A DNA stretch of 57,601 nucleotides from Mesoplasma grammopterae ATCC 49580 (GCF_000701525.1 NZ_JNJC01000005.1:1-57601), one strand, 5' to 3'. Shown: positions 23,659 to 34,547, numbered from the stretch's first letter. Program-made: numbers and translations. Notes: generated by a model from the letters alone, not told the origin.

Positions 23659-25593
23659 ATGAAAATTAAATTATTAGATGGATCAATAAAAGAATTTGAT
23701 CAAGCAGCAAACGTTAGAACAATAGCTGAAACAATAGCTATAAGTTTAAAAAAAGCTACTGTAGCAGCAAAAGTAAACGGAAGATACGTGTCAGTAGATT
23801 ATGTTATTGAAAAAGATTCAAATTTAGAATTGATAACAAATAGACATGAAGACTTTTACAAAACATTGAATTATACTGCAGCTTTTGTTACAGGTGTTGC
23901 TATTTCAGAATTATATAAAGATGTTAAGCTTGCAAAAGTTTTATATAAAGAAGATGAACTTGAATATGGAATTACTTTTGAAGTTGAACCAAGAATTGGT
24001 TTAGAAGAATTACAAAACATTCAAAATAAAGTTAATCAAATAATTAAAAATGAATCAATTTTATCTAAGGAAATGGATTTAAAAGAAGCTGAAGAAATTT
24101 TTAAAGGAAATCAGTATCAATTACATTTAGCAAAGGAAATGTTTGAAACCTATGGTGAAATAACTGTTTATACATTAAATGGTGTTTCAATAGTTTCTAA
24201 ACACCCAATAGCTTTAAGCTTAAAAAATATAAAAGTTGTTGAGGTTCAACAATTAACTGGTGAATATTGATTAAATGATTCTAAAAATATCATGTTACAA
24301 AAAGTTCATGGTATGGCCGCAGAAAGCAATGAAACTTTATATTCTAAAAAAGAAATTTTAGAAGATAGAAGAAGTAGAGACCACAGAATTATAAACAAAA
24401 CTTTAAAAATATTTGGTTTTGATCATTTAGTAGGCCCTGGGCTGCCTTTATGAATGCCAAATGGAACAATCGTTAAAGAAGAAATTAAAAAGTATCTTAA
24501 AGAAAAAGAATGAGAATATGACTACATTAATGTAACTACTCCAGTTATAGGGACTGTTGAATTGTATAAAAAATCAGGACACTGAGACCACTATGGAGAA
24601 GATATGTTCCAACCATTTAATGGTGGAAGTGGTAGTGATGAACAATTCATTTTAAGACCAATGAACTGTCCACACCACGTTGCTGTTTATAAACAAGAAC
24701 AAAGAAGTTATAGAGATTTACCTTTAAGAATTGCTGAACACGCTTTACAACATAGATATGAGTCAAGTGGTAGTTTAACAGGATTAGAACGTGTTAGAGC
24801 GATGGAATTAACTGATAGCCATATTTTTGTTAGACCTGACCAAGTTGAAACAGAATTTAAATCAATTTATAAATTGGTTACTGAAGTATTAGAAACATTT
24901 AATATTCAAATTGATTACTTAAGTTTAAGTTTAAGAGATCCAGAAGATAAAGTTAAATACTATCAAGATGATAAAATGTGAGACGAAGCTGAGGCAGCTT
25001 TAGAAAAAGTTTTACAAGACCTAAATATTGAATATAAGAAATGTATTGGTGAAGCAGCATTTTACGGTCCTAAATTAGATATTCAAATTAAAACAGCTCA
25101 AAATCACGAAATAACAGTTTCTACAATTCAATTAGACTTCTTACTACCAAAGAAATTTGATGTAACATATATTGACCAAAATCAAGAATTTAAAGCTCCA
25201 ATCATGATTCATAGAGGTTTAATTGGAACTTATGAAAGATTTATTGCTACATTGTTAGAACAAACTAAAGGTGTATTACCATTATGATTAGCTCCTAATC
25301 AAGTTGAGATTATCCCTGTTGGAAGTGAAGAAAATATTGAGTATGCAACTGAAGTAAAAAAACAGTTAAAAAAAGATTTTATTAGAACTCATGTAGATTT
25401 AAGAGATGAAAGATTAAGTTACAAAATACGTGATGCTCAAACAAGTAAAATACCTTATCAATTAGTTCTTGGTGATCAAGAAAGAAAAGATAATTCTGTT
25501 ACTTACCGTCAGTATGGTAGTGAGCAACAAACAACTATTGAGTTAAATGAATTTAAAAATATGATTGCAGATTTAATTTGTAATAAGAAGTAG
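23659..25593 (+). CDS. thrS: threonyl-tRNA synthetase
   Basis: A 644-residue class II synthetase with the usual layout: TGS domain (1-60), second additional/editing domain (about 62-220), catalytic core (about 245-535) and anticodon-binding domain. Core motifs are [11 protein letters not shown] (zinc-binding Cys and catalytic residues), the motif 2 loop [10 protein letters not shown] and motif 3 [12 protein letters not shown]. In the editing domain the expected HxxxH is replaced by N71-Y-T-A-A75. The expected C-x-x-x-H is replaced by L173-N-G-V-S177, judged by alignment by eye to the E. coli enzyme. Editing of Ser-tRNA-Thr is therefore probably lost. AAGGAGG precedes the ATG, and the gene is controlled by the upstream T-box. 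Confidence 0.95.
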
Positions 25594-25630
25594 TTTGATA
25601 TAAACTATAAATACAAAGGAGAAAAAGATT

Positions 25631-25939
25631 ATGGCAGAAATGATTAAAGTTTCAACAAAAGAAGAATTTGACAAAATTATTAGCGAAGGTAAAACATTTG
25701 TTGATTTTAACGCTACATGATGTGGACCTTGTAAAATGCAAATGCCTTTAGTACATATGCTTGCACAAAAAACTGAAGGTGTTAAATTTATCGACTTAGA
25801 TGTAGATTTAGTTCCTGAAGTAGCTAAAGAATACCAAGTTATGTCAATTCCAACTTTAATGTTGTTTGAAAACGGAAAAGAATCTAAAAAAAATGTAGGA
25901 TTTATGGATCCAACAAAATTAGATAACTTTGTAAAATAA
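25631..25939 (+). CDS. trxA: thioredoxin
   Basis: A 102-residue cytoplasmic thiol-disulphide oxidoreductase. The active site WCGPC is at residues 30-34; its Trp is encoded by TGA, so under the standard code the gene would be cut at the active site. FVDFNAT precedes it, and the cis-proline appears in MSIPTLMLF. ACAAAGGAG precedes the ATG. It follows thrS by 37 bases and ends in a strong terminator. It should receive electrons from thioredoxin reductase and reduce cell disulphides. Confidence 0.96.
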
Positions 25940-25942
25940 TTC

Positions 25943-25966
25943 AAAAAGACGTAAGTCTTTTTTTAT
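25943..25966 (+). terminator. trxA terminator
   Basis: AAAGAC-GTAA-GTCTTT hairpin followed by T. Confidence 0.92.
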
Positions 25967-25996
25967 TTGGAAAATTATCCATTATTTTAGATATAA
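25967..25996 (+). promoter_or_regulatory. candidate promoter of the fructose operon
   Basis: TTGGAA (25967-25972), an 18-base spacer and TATAAT (25991-25996). The predicted start near 26003 leaves a 75-base leader carrying the GGTTTTTTTT repeats. Confidence 0.55.
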
Positions 25997-26028
25997 TTAA
26001 TAAAAATTAAAAAATAAAATCAAAACTT

Positions 26029-26054
26029 TTGGTTTTTTTTGGTTTTTTTTGGTA
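26029..26054 (+). repeat. tandem GGTTTTTTTT repeat in the fru leader
   Basis: Two exact 10-base units GGTTTTTTTT (26031-26040 and 26041-26050) are flanked by TTTT before and GG after, so GG pairs recur every ten bases. It lies between the promoter and the regulator gene. Confidence 0.8.
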
Positions 26055-26078
26055 ATATGAAATTAGAAAGGGAAATCT

Positions 26079-26771
26079 ATGATTAAAAAACAAAGACAAT
26101 CAATAATTTTAAATTTTTTAAAGGGTAAAAAAATTGTTGCTATTGAAACCCTTTCGAATGAATTGAAGATTCCACTTACAACGTTAAGAAGAGACTTAGC
26201 AGAACTTGAAGAACTAAAAAAGATAGTAAAGTTACATGGTGGAGTTGAGTACAAGGAACCCGCATTCATCTATGAAGACTTTTTTGAAAAGAAAATTAAA
26301 GATAATGTTAAGGAAAAAGAAACAATTGCCAAGGAAGCGATAAAAAAAATCAAAAAGAATGATTCAATTTTTATTGACTCAGGTTCAAATGGTTATTTTG
26401 TTGCTAAAAATTTAAAAGCTGACCTTAATTTACAAATAGTAACAAATTCAATTTACAATATTTTGGAACTTGTAAAAAATGGTCACGACAATGTTTACTT
26501 ACTTGGTGGTAAGTTTACTAATGTAACAGGAGCTATTTTAGGATTTGAAGCTTTAGAAGCATTAAAAAATTATAATTTTGATATTGCATTTTTGGGTGTT
26601 AACGCTGTTGATGAAAATGGAAACATATATACAACAAGCCCAGAACATGCACAAGTTAAAATCCAAGTTATTAAAAATTCAAGAGAAAGCTATGGTTTAG
26701 CTGACTCAAGCAAATTAGATAGAAAATCCTTCTATAAGTTCGCTGACAAAGAATCAATTAAATTAATATAA
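26079..26771 (+). CDS. fruR: DeoR-family regulator of the fructose operon
   Basis: A 230-residue DeoR/GlpR-type repressor. The N-terminal helix-turn-helix reads RQSIILNFLKGKKIVAIETL then ELKIPLTTLRRDLAELE (about residues 5-45), with the RRDL recognition helix. The C-terminal sensor domain has the sugar-phosphate-binding IDSGSNGYFVAK (about 98-109), VTNS and FLGVNAVDENGNIYTTSPE. It probably senses fructose 1-phosphate or a related metabolite and controls itself with fruK and fruA. GAAAGGGAAA precedes the ATG. The symbol rests on operon context and family, not a test. Confidence 0.9.
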   Translation: MIKKQRQSIILNFLKGKKIVAIETLSNELKIPLTTLRRDLAELEELKKIVKLHGGVEYKEPAFIYEDFFEKKIKDNVKEKETIAKEAIKKIKKNDSIFIDSGSNGYFVAKNLKADLNLQIVTNSIYNILELVKNGHDNVYLLGGKFTNVTGAILGFEALEALKNYNFDIAFLGVNAVDENGNIYTTSPEHAQVKIQVIKNSRESYGLADSSKLDRKSFYKFADKESIKLI

Positions 26772-26786
26772 AAAAGAGGAAATAAA

Positions 26787-27722
26787 ATGATATATACGGT
26801 AACACTAAATCCTGCTCTAGATCATATTATTGAAACTGATGGATTTAATATTGGTGAAACTAATTATTACAAAAATGAGTATGTTGTAATTGGCGGAAAA
26901 GGTATTAATGTTTCTATTATTTTGAATAATTTAGAAGCAGAAGTTTTATCTACTGGTATCTTGGGATCAAATAATAAAAGTTCGTTTTTAGAAAAATTTG
27001 ATGAAAACAATTTAAAAAACAAATTTTTTATAAATAAAGGTGTAACAAGAACAAATTTGAAAATAAAAAACTTATCTAAGTTTGAAGAAACTGAATTAAA
27101 TGGTTTAGGTTCAACAGTAAGTTTAGAGATAATAAATGAATTAAAAAACTTTTTAAACGATAACTTAAAAAGCGGTGATATTTTAGTTGCTGCTGGAAGT
27201 ATACCAGCTGGTGTTAAAAATAATATTTATGAAGAAATAGGAAATATTGCAAACAAAAAGAATGCTTTATTTATTTTAGATACATCAAAGGTAAACATGT
27301 TAAATGGTTTAAAAACAAAACCTTACTTAATAAAACCAAATATAGAAGAAATATGTGAAATTTTAAATCTGCCATTCAAAGAGTATACTTTTGAAGAAAC
27401 ATGTGAAATGGTAGAAAAATTAAAATCATTAGGAGCTAGAAATGTTTTATTAAGCAGAGGAAGCAAAGGTAGTTATTTCTTTTCAGAAAAAGGAGAAATT
27501 TTTGAAACAGGAATAGCAAAAGGTAAATTAGTTAATTCAGTTGGATCTGGAGATAGTATGATTGCTGGATTCACATATGGATTATATAAAAATTTATCAA
27601 TAGAAGAATGCCTTCAATTTGGTGCTGCAGCAGGTGGGGCAACTGCCTTTACTGAATGATTAGGATTAAAAGAAGACATTTTAAAATTGAAACAAGAAAT
27701 TAAAGTTAACAAAATAAAATAG
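26787..27722 (+). CDS. fruK: 1-phosphofructokinase
   Basis: A 311-residue PfkB-family sugar kinase. It opens IYTVTLNPALDHIIE, the signature of the 1-phosphofructokinase/tagatose 6-phosphate kinase group. VIGGKGINVSIIL (residues about 34-46) binds the sugar, and NSVGSGDSMIAGF near 250-262 is the anion hole and catalytic Asp motif. It converts the fructose 1-phosphate made by FruA into fructose 1,6-bisphosphate, entering glycolysis below PfkA. AAAGAGGAAA precedes the ATG; 15 bases separate it from fruR and 9 from fruA. Confidence 0.94.
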
Positions 27723-27731
27723 GAGATAAAT

Positions 27732-29774
27732 ATGGAATTAAAAGATTTATTTAAATCTAAAGTTTCAGTCTTCAAAGCAGATTTAAAAACAAAAGAAGAA
27801 GTTATTAATTTTTTAGTTGATAAATTATCATCAGAAAAAATGATAGCTAATAAAAAAACTTTTAAAGATGCGATTTTAAAAAGAGAAAGCGAAGCATCAA
27901 CAGGTATGGGTGATGGAATTGGTATTCCTCATGCAATTAACAACACAGTTAAAGAACCTTGTATTGCTTTTGTAAGTTTAAAATCACCAATAGACTGACA
28001 AAGTTTAGATAACAAACCAGTAGATTTAATCTTTATGATTGCTACAAATGATGAAAAAGGAGAAGCTCACTTAGGTGCTTTAGCCGATTTATCAAAATTC
28101 TTAATGAAACCTGAATTTCAAGAAGCATTAAGAAAAGCAAAAGCTTTTAAAGATCTTTCAAAAGCTTTTGATAATAAAGTTGAAACAAAAAAAGTGGAAG
28201 CAAAAAATGGTAAATATGATGTAATTGGTATTACAGCATGTCCAACTGGTATTGCTCACACATACTTAGCAGAAGAAAAATTAATTGAATATGCTACAGA
28301 ATTAGGGTTAAGTGTAAAAATTGAAACTCAAGGACGTAGAGGAACTGAAAACAAATTAACTCAAGAAGATGTTGAGAATGCTAAAGTAATTATTTTAGCA
28401 CATGACAAAAACTTACAAGGAATGGGTAGATTTGGTGGTAAACAAGTAATTGATACAACTACTAAAGATGCAATTTTTAACGGAAAACAATTAATTGAAG
28501 AATTTGGTAAAACAGAAAAAACTACTACTGCAAAAGCTGTATCTTCAAAAGATGATGAAGTAAGTGATGATTTTTCATTGAAAAAATTTGCTCAAGTTAA
28601 AGGGAACTTACTTGCTGGTGTTTCAAGAATGTTACCATTTGTTGTTGCAGGAGGAATTATATTAGGAATTGGATTCTTGATTGATTTTGCAGCAGGAAAC
28701 GGTGACGCTGGAGGAAACTTTGGTACAGTTAATGAAGTTGCTGGATGATTTTCAGCTATAGGTAAAACAGCAATGATGATGATGGTACCTATTTTAGCTG
28801 CATATATTGCATATACAATTGTTGGTCCTCAAGGACTTATGCCAGGTTTTGTAGCAGGACTTCTAGCAGATGGAACTGGTGGATTTGCATATTCTGGAGA
28901 TAAAACTGGTTGATCAGGATTATGATCAAGATTAATACCAGGTGATATTCCTATGCAATCTGGATTTATTGGTGGTATGGTAGGGGCTTATGCTGCTGCA
29001 CTAATAGTATTTGGATTAACATTATGATTCAGAAGATTTAGAAAATCATTCCATGGAATTAGAGATATTGTTTTAATACCTGTTTTATCACTTTTAGGTA
29101 TTGCTCTAGTTATGTTTGCTTTAAACATACCTTTAGGATATACAATGTATGGATTACAACAATTCTTAAAATTATTAGCAGAACATAATCTACTTATTTT
29201 ACTTGGTGCAATATTAGGATTTATGATGTGTGTTGACATGGGTGGTCCTATTAATAAAATTGCTTATGTAACAGGAACATTGTCTGTATCAGGTGGATTA
29301 GGTGATAATAAACTTATAACAGTTACAATGGCAGCCGCAATGGCTGGTGGAATGATTCCACCATTAGGAATAGCATTATGTACAATGTTATTCAGAAATG
29401 CTTGATCTCAAAAAGAAAAAGATTCAGCAAAAGCTAACTGATTAATGGGTGCGTTCTTTATTTCAGAAGGAGCTATACCATTCATGGTTACAGATCCAAA
29501 AAGAATTTCAATTTCAGCAATGGCTGGTGGAACAATCACTGGATTAATTGTTGGAGGATGTAAAATAACTTTAGGTGCACCTCATGGTGGAATTGCAGTT
29601 TTCCCTCTTTTAAAATCAGGATTAGTTTCAAATATGAATTCAGGATTAGGAATTGGTTTAGGTGTTGGATTATACATCTTAGCAATCGTTGTTGGTACTT
29701 TAGTTATGGCAACAATCTTAGGATTCTGAAAAACTTATGATATTAAAAAAGGTAAACTAGTTATTGCCAATTAA
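27732..29774 (+). CDS. fruA: PTS fructose permease, fused EIIABC
   Basis: A 680-residue membrane protein that imports and phosphorylates fructose at C1. Domains in order: EIIA (1-145) with phospho-His67 in GIGIPHAI, EIIB (about 160-260) with phospho-Cys170 in ITACPTGIAHTYLAEEK, and EIIC (about 285-680) with eight or more hydrophobic segments and LAGVSRMLPFVVAGGI at its start. GAPHGGIAVFPLL near residues 615-628 is part of the sugar site. Phosphate comes from PEP via EI and HPr encoded elsewhere. AGGAGATAA precedes the ATG. Many Trp are TGA. Confidence 0.96.
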
Positions 29775-29783
29775 TATTAAATA

Positions 29784-29811
29784 AAAACCTTATTTATTTA
29801 AGGTTTTTTTG
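29784..29811 (+). terminator. fructose operon terminator
   Basis: AAACCTTA / TAAGGTTT hairpin with a T run after fruA. Confidence 0.9.
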
Positions 29812-29902
29812 TTTCCAAAAATATATAAATTTTTTTTCAAGGAGTACAATAATTAATAAATGAGAGAAAAACAAATAAATAGAAAGAAAAAAGGTTATAT
29901 TT

Positions 29903-31198
29903 ATGGATTTAAAAACACCTATAGTTGAGTTAACTAATGTTTCAAAAATTTATAATAAACAAATTTGAGCATTAAAAAAAATTGATTTAAAAATATATCG
30001 TGGTGAGTGTGTTTCACTTTTAGGCTCAAATGGTAGTGGTAAAACAACATTATTAAGAATTATAGGAAATAACTTAAAAAATACAACGGGAACTATTAAT
30101 TATAATTTAGAAGAAGAAAACATTTTAAAAGGAATTGGATTACAAAAAAGAGAACAAGCTTGACCAAATGGTTTTAAGGTTAAAGATATAAACGACTTAT
30201 GAATAAGAATATATGATGTTAATGATCTAGAATGAATTAATAAATTAAAAGATGTTTTTGGTGTGAATGAAGTTGAAGAAAAATATTTAAATAAACTTTC
30301 AATAGTTAAATTAAAAATTTATGCGATATTTTTATCTTTTATTTCAAAACCTGAATTAGTTTTAATTGATGAATTATCATCTGATATTGATTTTAAATAT
30401 GAAGAAAAAATAACTAATTTCTTTAAAGAATATTTAGAAGAGGGAAATACCCTAATTTTAAATAGTCCAAGTTATTATTTTTTAGAAAACTTAACTGATA
30501 GAGTTGTTTATTTAAATGATGGTGAAATCTTTGAAGACCTGTCTATTAAAGAAGTTAAAAAAGAATATAAATCTGTAATGGAGTATACTAAATCAATTTT
30601 TAAAGAAGAATTAGTAGTTGAGAAAAAAATTAAAAATAAAAGTAAGTTTTTTTCAACAATGATTTCTAAAACTGAAAGTTACTCAAATGTATTACAAACA
30701 ATCATTGAGCAATTAGAAACTCAAGAAAACTACAATGAAAAGGTTTTAAGTAGATTAAAAGAAGTTTATTTTAGTATTTTAGATTTAAACACAAGCATAG
30801 ATAATTTATCAGTTTCTTACATAAATGCTGATTCAATTAAAATAATATCTAAAAAGATAAAATCAACAATGAAGTTGATTAATAAATTGACTATAAATTA
30901 CAGATATAAAAAATATCATAAAACATTAAGTGGTATTGAAAAGTTTTTAAGTAAAGAATTGAAAAGAACTTTTGCAAATGACAAGGTTATTGTAAATGGT
31001 GATGTTTTAAGTATAACTATGTCTCAATCAGAAAAAAAACAATTAGAAAAACTTAAAGAAAAATACATTAAAGAAGAACAAAAAATTATAAGAAGAAAAA
31101 TTCTTAAGCAACAATTTAAAAAACAAAAAGATATGAAATCAAAAAATAATGCGGTTCAAGAATCTTTAAAAGAGGTTACAACTGATGAAAACAAATAG
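29903..31198 (+). CDS. ABC-2 type transporter ATPase with long C-terminal tail
   Basis: A 431-residue cytoplasmic ATPase. Walker A GSNGSGKTT is at residues 41-49 and Walker B ELVLIDELSS near 152-161. The signature is degenerate: LNKLSIVKLKI where LSxGxxxR is expected. The switch residue is also unusual (LNSPSYYF in place of xTHxxxE). The ATPase part ends near residue 215. About 215 further residues are Lys/Glu-rich and helical, with no recognised domain. It is translationally coupled to two permeases, so it drives a three-gene ABC-2 exporter; the odd motifs raise the possibility of weak hydrolysis. Substrate is unknown. Confidence 0.85.
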
Positions 31199-32201
31199 AA
31201 ATTTCAGAATCTTTTTAAGATTAATGAAAGCACAAACTTTTAATTATATAACTGATCCAATTAATATAATTTTAGGTTTTGTTTTAACAACAGTTACAAT
31301 GTTATGTTGATTGGCTTTTAAACCACATGATGCGGAATCTGGATTATTAGCAGATAGTTTCGTTTTAGCTTCAGCAATTGGTATTTCAGCAATTAGAAAT
31401 TCTCAATATAATTTAAACTTAACATTAGCTGATTGACGTGAAACTAGGTTTATAAGAAATCTTTTAACAACACCTGTTTCAAAAAAAGTTTTATATGCTT
31501 CAATATTATGTTTTAACTGAATAGTAAATATATTAGTAACTATTATTTTGATTTCTTTGGCTATGCTTTTTAGTTCACAAAGAAAAGTGATTTCAAATGT
31601 TCAATGAATACCATTTTTAATTGGTTTTATTCTAAATATTTTTCTTTCAAATGTCATTGCCTTGTTTTTATCGACAACCTTTAAAAATAAAGAATATGTT
31701 TTTATAATTTCTTTATTATCATATTTTGGACCTATGTACTTGTTGGGTTTAGGTATACCTTGAAATGTTGTTGGTCAAATACCAGCAATTAATATTTTAA
31801 CTTACATAGCACCTCATAGATATACATTGCATCTAATGCAGGCTGCGTGAGTAGGGAATGCGTCAAATATGTCATTCCCTGGAGTTGAATCAAGTTCTTG
31901 ATTAGGAGTTCATGGTTTTGGATATGGTGGAAACGGTTGATGGTTACCAGCATTAATAGCTTGTATTTTTATTTTTATATTTGCTTTTGCTTTTTACTAC
32001 AGATTAAAAAGCAATTATCAATTTGGGACAAGAAAATATTCTAAATTTAAAGGTGTTAAAAAACACGCAAATAACATTGAATTAATTAAAAGAGCAAATT
32101 CAATAGAAGAATTAAAAACACTTGTAGAAATAGCTGGCTTAAATTATATAACGAAAAAAGTTAAAAAGAAAAAGCCAAGCAAGAAGCGAGGTGATAAATA
32201 A
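31185..32201 (+). CDS. ABC-2 type transporter permease, subunit 1
   Basis: A 338-residue integral membrane protein, hidden under the standard code by about ten TGA Trp codons; one site has TGA followed by TGG, a WW pair using both codons (GGTTGATGGTTA, 31935-31946). Six hydrophobic segments can be picked out (about residues 24-43, 52-72, 108-130, 142-165, 175-195 and 255-280), followed by a basic C-terminal tail ending KKKPSKKRGDK. It overlaps the ATPase gene by 14 bases, with AAAGAGG inside that gene as ribosome site, and overlaps the next permease start by one base. It likely pairs with the next protein in the membrane. Confidence 0.85.
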
Positions 32202-33142
32202 TGAATTTAGAAAAATTGAAAAAAGAATATAAAGTTTTCAGTATGTTATTTATCATACAAACTAAGCACTGATTTAAAAACCCACTTAATATATTTTTAG
32301 GAGTATTTATTTCTTTATATACTATATTATGTTGACTTGCATTTAAGCACAATGATCCATTTTTATTAGTTTCTGGTATTTGTGTAGCTATGGTAAGGAA
32401 TTCAATGTATATTTACCTTAGAACTATCAATGATTGAAGAGGTAAAAATTTTGTTGATAAAATGAGTATTAGCAATATTAGTAATAAAACAAAACACCTG
32501 TCATTACTGGTCTTTAATTTTATTTCAACATTTGTAATATGCTTAATAATATTTTTAATATCTATAATATTATTTCCATCACAATTAAGTTATATTGAAA
32601 AATTAAATCCTTTAATAATGATGTTTGGGTTATTAATATGTTGAGTAACTTGTTATGTAATTGCTTTATTTTTATACACATTTATTAGCAATACAAAATG
32701 AACAACAATGATTGGTTTATTAATTTATTTTTCAACTATGTATTTTTTAGGTTTAGGTTTTCCATTCCAAACAATTATTCAACAAGATTGATTAAATTAT
32801 CTATTGTATTTACACCCAATGAGATATTCAATTAACATAGTACAAGCTGGATTTGTTAACGCACCTAATTTTCACTATATCAATCCCGATATTAATATTG
32901 ATGTTGATTTTGGATATGGCGAAAATGCATGATTAGCTTACTTTTTAGCACTATTAACAATTGGTGGGTATATAATTTGTTTAGTATCAAAAAGATTAAT
33001 TGATTCAAATTATAAATTTAGATCCAGAAATAAAGTAAAAAGATTAAAAGCTGAATCAAAACTCTATATTAAACAAATTAATGAATTAAACGATATAGAA
33101 TTTTTGAAAAGATTAAGAGAAGATAGAAGACAAAGGGATTAG
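32201..33142 (+). CDS. ABC-2 type transporter permease, subunit 2
   Basis: A 313-residue membrane protein homologous in layout to the previous one: an N-terminal span with FLGVFISLYTILCWLAFKH, several further spans around residues 95-195 and 245-265, and a basic Lys/Arg-rich tail. GLGFPFQTIIQQDWLNYLLY and LHPMRYSIN echo GLGIPWNVVGQ and the APHRYTLH motif of subunit 1, which supports their being paralogues that form a heterodimer. The start codon overlaps the preceding stop (TAATG). GCGAGGTGA serves as ribosome site. Substrate is unknown. Confidence 0.83.
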
Positions 33143-33145
33143 ATA

Positions 33146-33331
33146 ATGAAATGTTATAGCACAAATTGTAAAAATGATGCAAGTGCATCATTCTCAGAAA
33201 AAGTTTTGGACGTTAATTCAACACAAAATAAATGATTAACTACAGAACCAGTTTATAAAAGAATAACTTTATACTACTGTCATGATTGTATGCAAACAGT
33301 ATTAGGAAATTTAAGAGGACAAAAAAAATAA
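33146..33331 (+). CDS. cysteine-rich miniprotein (61 aa), zinc-ribbon-like
   Basis: A 61-residue protein starting MKCYSTNCKN, with four cysteines arranged C-x4-C near the N terminus (Cys3, Cys8) and CHDC at about 45-48. This suits a small zinc knuckle. ITLYYCHDCMQ has the look of a zinc-ribbon second half. There is one TGA Trp. It begins only three bases after the permease stop, so it is co-transcribed with the ABC-2 transporter, and it ends in the shared terminator. I recognise no family; it may be a transporter accessory or a nucleic-acid-binding protein. Confidence 0.72.
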
Positions 33332-33351
33332 TCGTTACCGATTATTTTTTT
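33323..33351. terminator. bidirectional terminator
   Basis: AATAATCG-TTAC-CGATTATT flanked by A-run and T-run on its two sides, so it serves both the ABC-2 operon (+) and the formate/nitrite transporter gene (-). Confidence 0.88.
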
Positions 33352-34415
33352 ACTTTCATTTTTTTATTTTCAATTCTTTCAATTTCTTCTGCTAAGAATT
33401 TCATTCTAGCTTCTTTAACTAAAAGCGTATCAAACTCTTTATTAAATAAACCCATAAATGTACCAATAATTAAGGCACCAACGAAGTTTCCTAATATAGC
33501 AGGTATGATATTAAAAGCAACAAATGCTCAAGCCATATTTGCATGTTGAGTTGTTGGATCAGAGATAGCTCTCAATATTAACATTCAAGCACCAAATCAA
33601 TTGGCTACACAGTGTTGGTATCCCCCAATTGCAAAGTAGAATAGAACTAAGAAATACATAATCATTGCTGCAACAGTATTACCTTTTGCTGATTTAGAAC
33701 CTTGAGTTGCTAAACAAATCAAGAAGTTACATAATACAGCACTTGCAAATACATAACCTATTGTTTTAAAAACTTCTGAAGCTGTCAATGCCTCACCATT
33801 TTTAATAGCTGAGCCAACTTCATAAAGTTTTGCAGCTCCAAAAGATTCATAAATGTGGTTACCAAGTGTTCATTTTACTTCAACACCATCAACTAGTTTA
33901 ATCATAGAAGTATGATCTAATGCGCCAGATAATTGAAAAATAATTGTAAAAATCATAATACCAATTATATTACCGGCATAAACTAAACCACAAGCCTTTA
34001 AAAAAATTGATCATCTTTCAACTTTTTTAAACATTGTTCTGTTATATCACATGTGAGCAGTAACGAAACCCCCACCTAAAAATGAAATTAGTAAAATAAC
34101 ACTACCAAAAATTGCACCTGTTAATATTTTTGAAATAGATGCATTAGTTATTGAAAATGTTGCATAGGCAACAGCTACATAAACTAAACCAATTCAAATA
34201 CCAGCAAGCACACCTGCCATAAATTGTTTCATATTTGCCAATCTTAAACCATCAGATATAACTCTAAAAGTATGAATATATCCATAGTTATGATAAGCTA
34301 CATCTTGACTATAAAGAGGAGAATAATCAACTTGTTCTAAAGTAATGATTTCTTCTTTATAAGCACTGATTTTTTGCTTATCGGTTAAATGGACTCTTTT
34401 TTTCCACTTCATCAT
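33342..34415 (-). CDS. formate/nitrite transporter (FNT) family channel
   Basis: A 357-residue membrane channel of the FocA/NirC family on the minus strand. After a 70-residue N-terminal cytoplasmic extension come the repeated helical segments. MKQFMAGVLAGIWIGLVYVAV, GAIFGSVILLISFLGGGFVTAHM, the fourth segment with CNFLICLATQ (family CN-x-LVC-LA motif) and KSAKGNTVAAM are all visible. NFVGALIIGTFMGL forms the last span. In a fermenting mollicute it most likely exports formate or another small monocarboxylate such as lactate (inference). Two adjacent ATGs can start it; AGAAGGA lies 12 bases before the first. Many Trp are TGA. Confidence 0.88.
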
Positions 34416-34547
34416 TTGTTTTATTTTTCCTTCTCTAAAAATTATTTTCTATTTTAATAATACATTAATGGAATTATATTTTTTGAAATTATTTTATTTT
34501 TTATATTTTTTGTTTAGATAACTATTATTATGTAAAAATTTAAATGA

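Noticed and set aside
25592-25606. AGTTTGATATAAACT palindrome after thrS as a shared operator with the opp palindrome
   Set aside because: The two palindromes differ in phase and flanks; similarity is within what AT-rich sequence gives, and here it sits between a stop codon and the trxA ribosome site.
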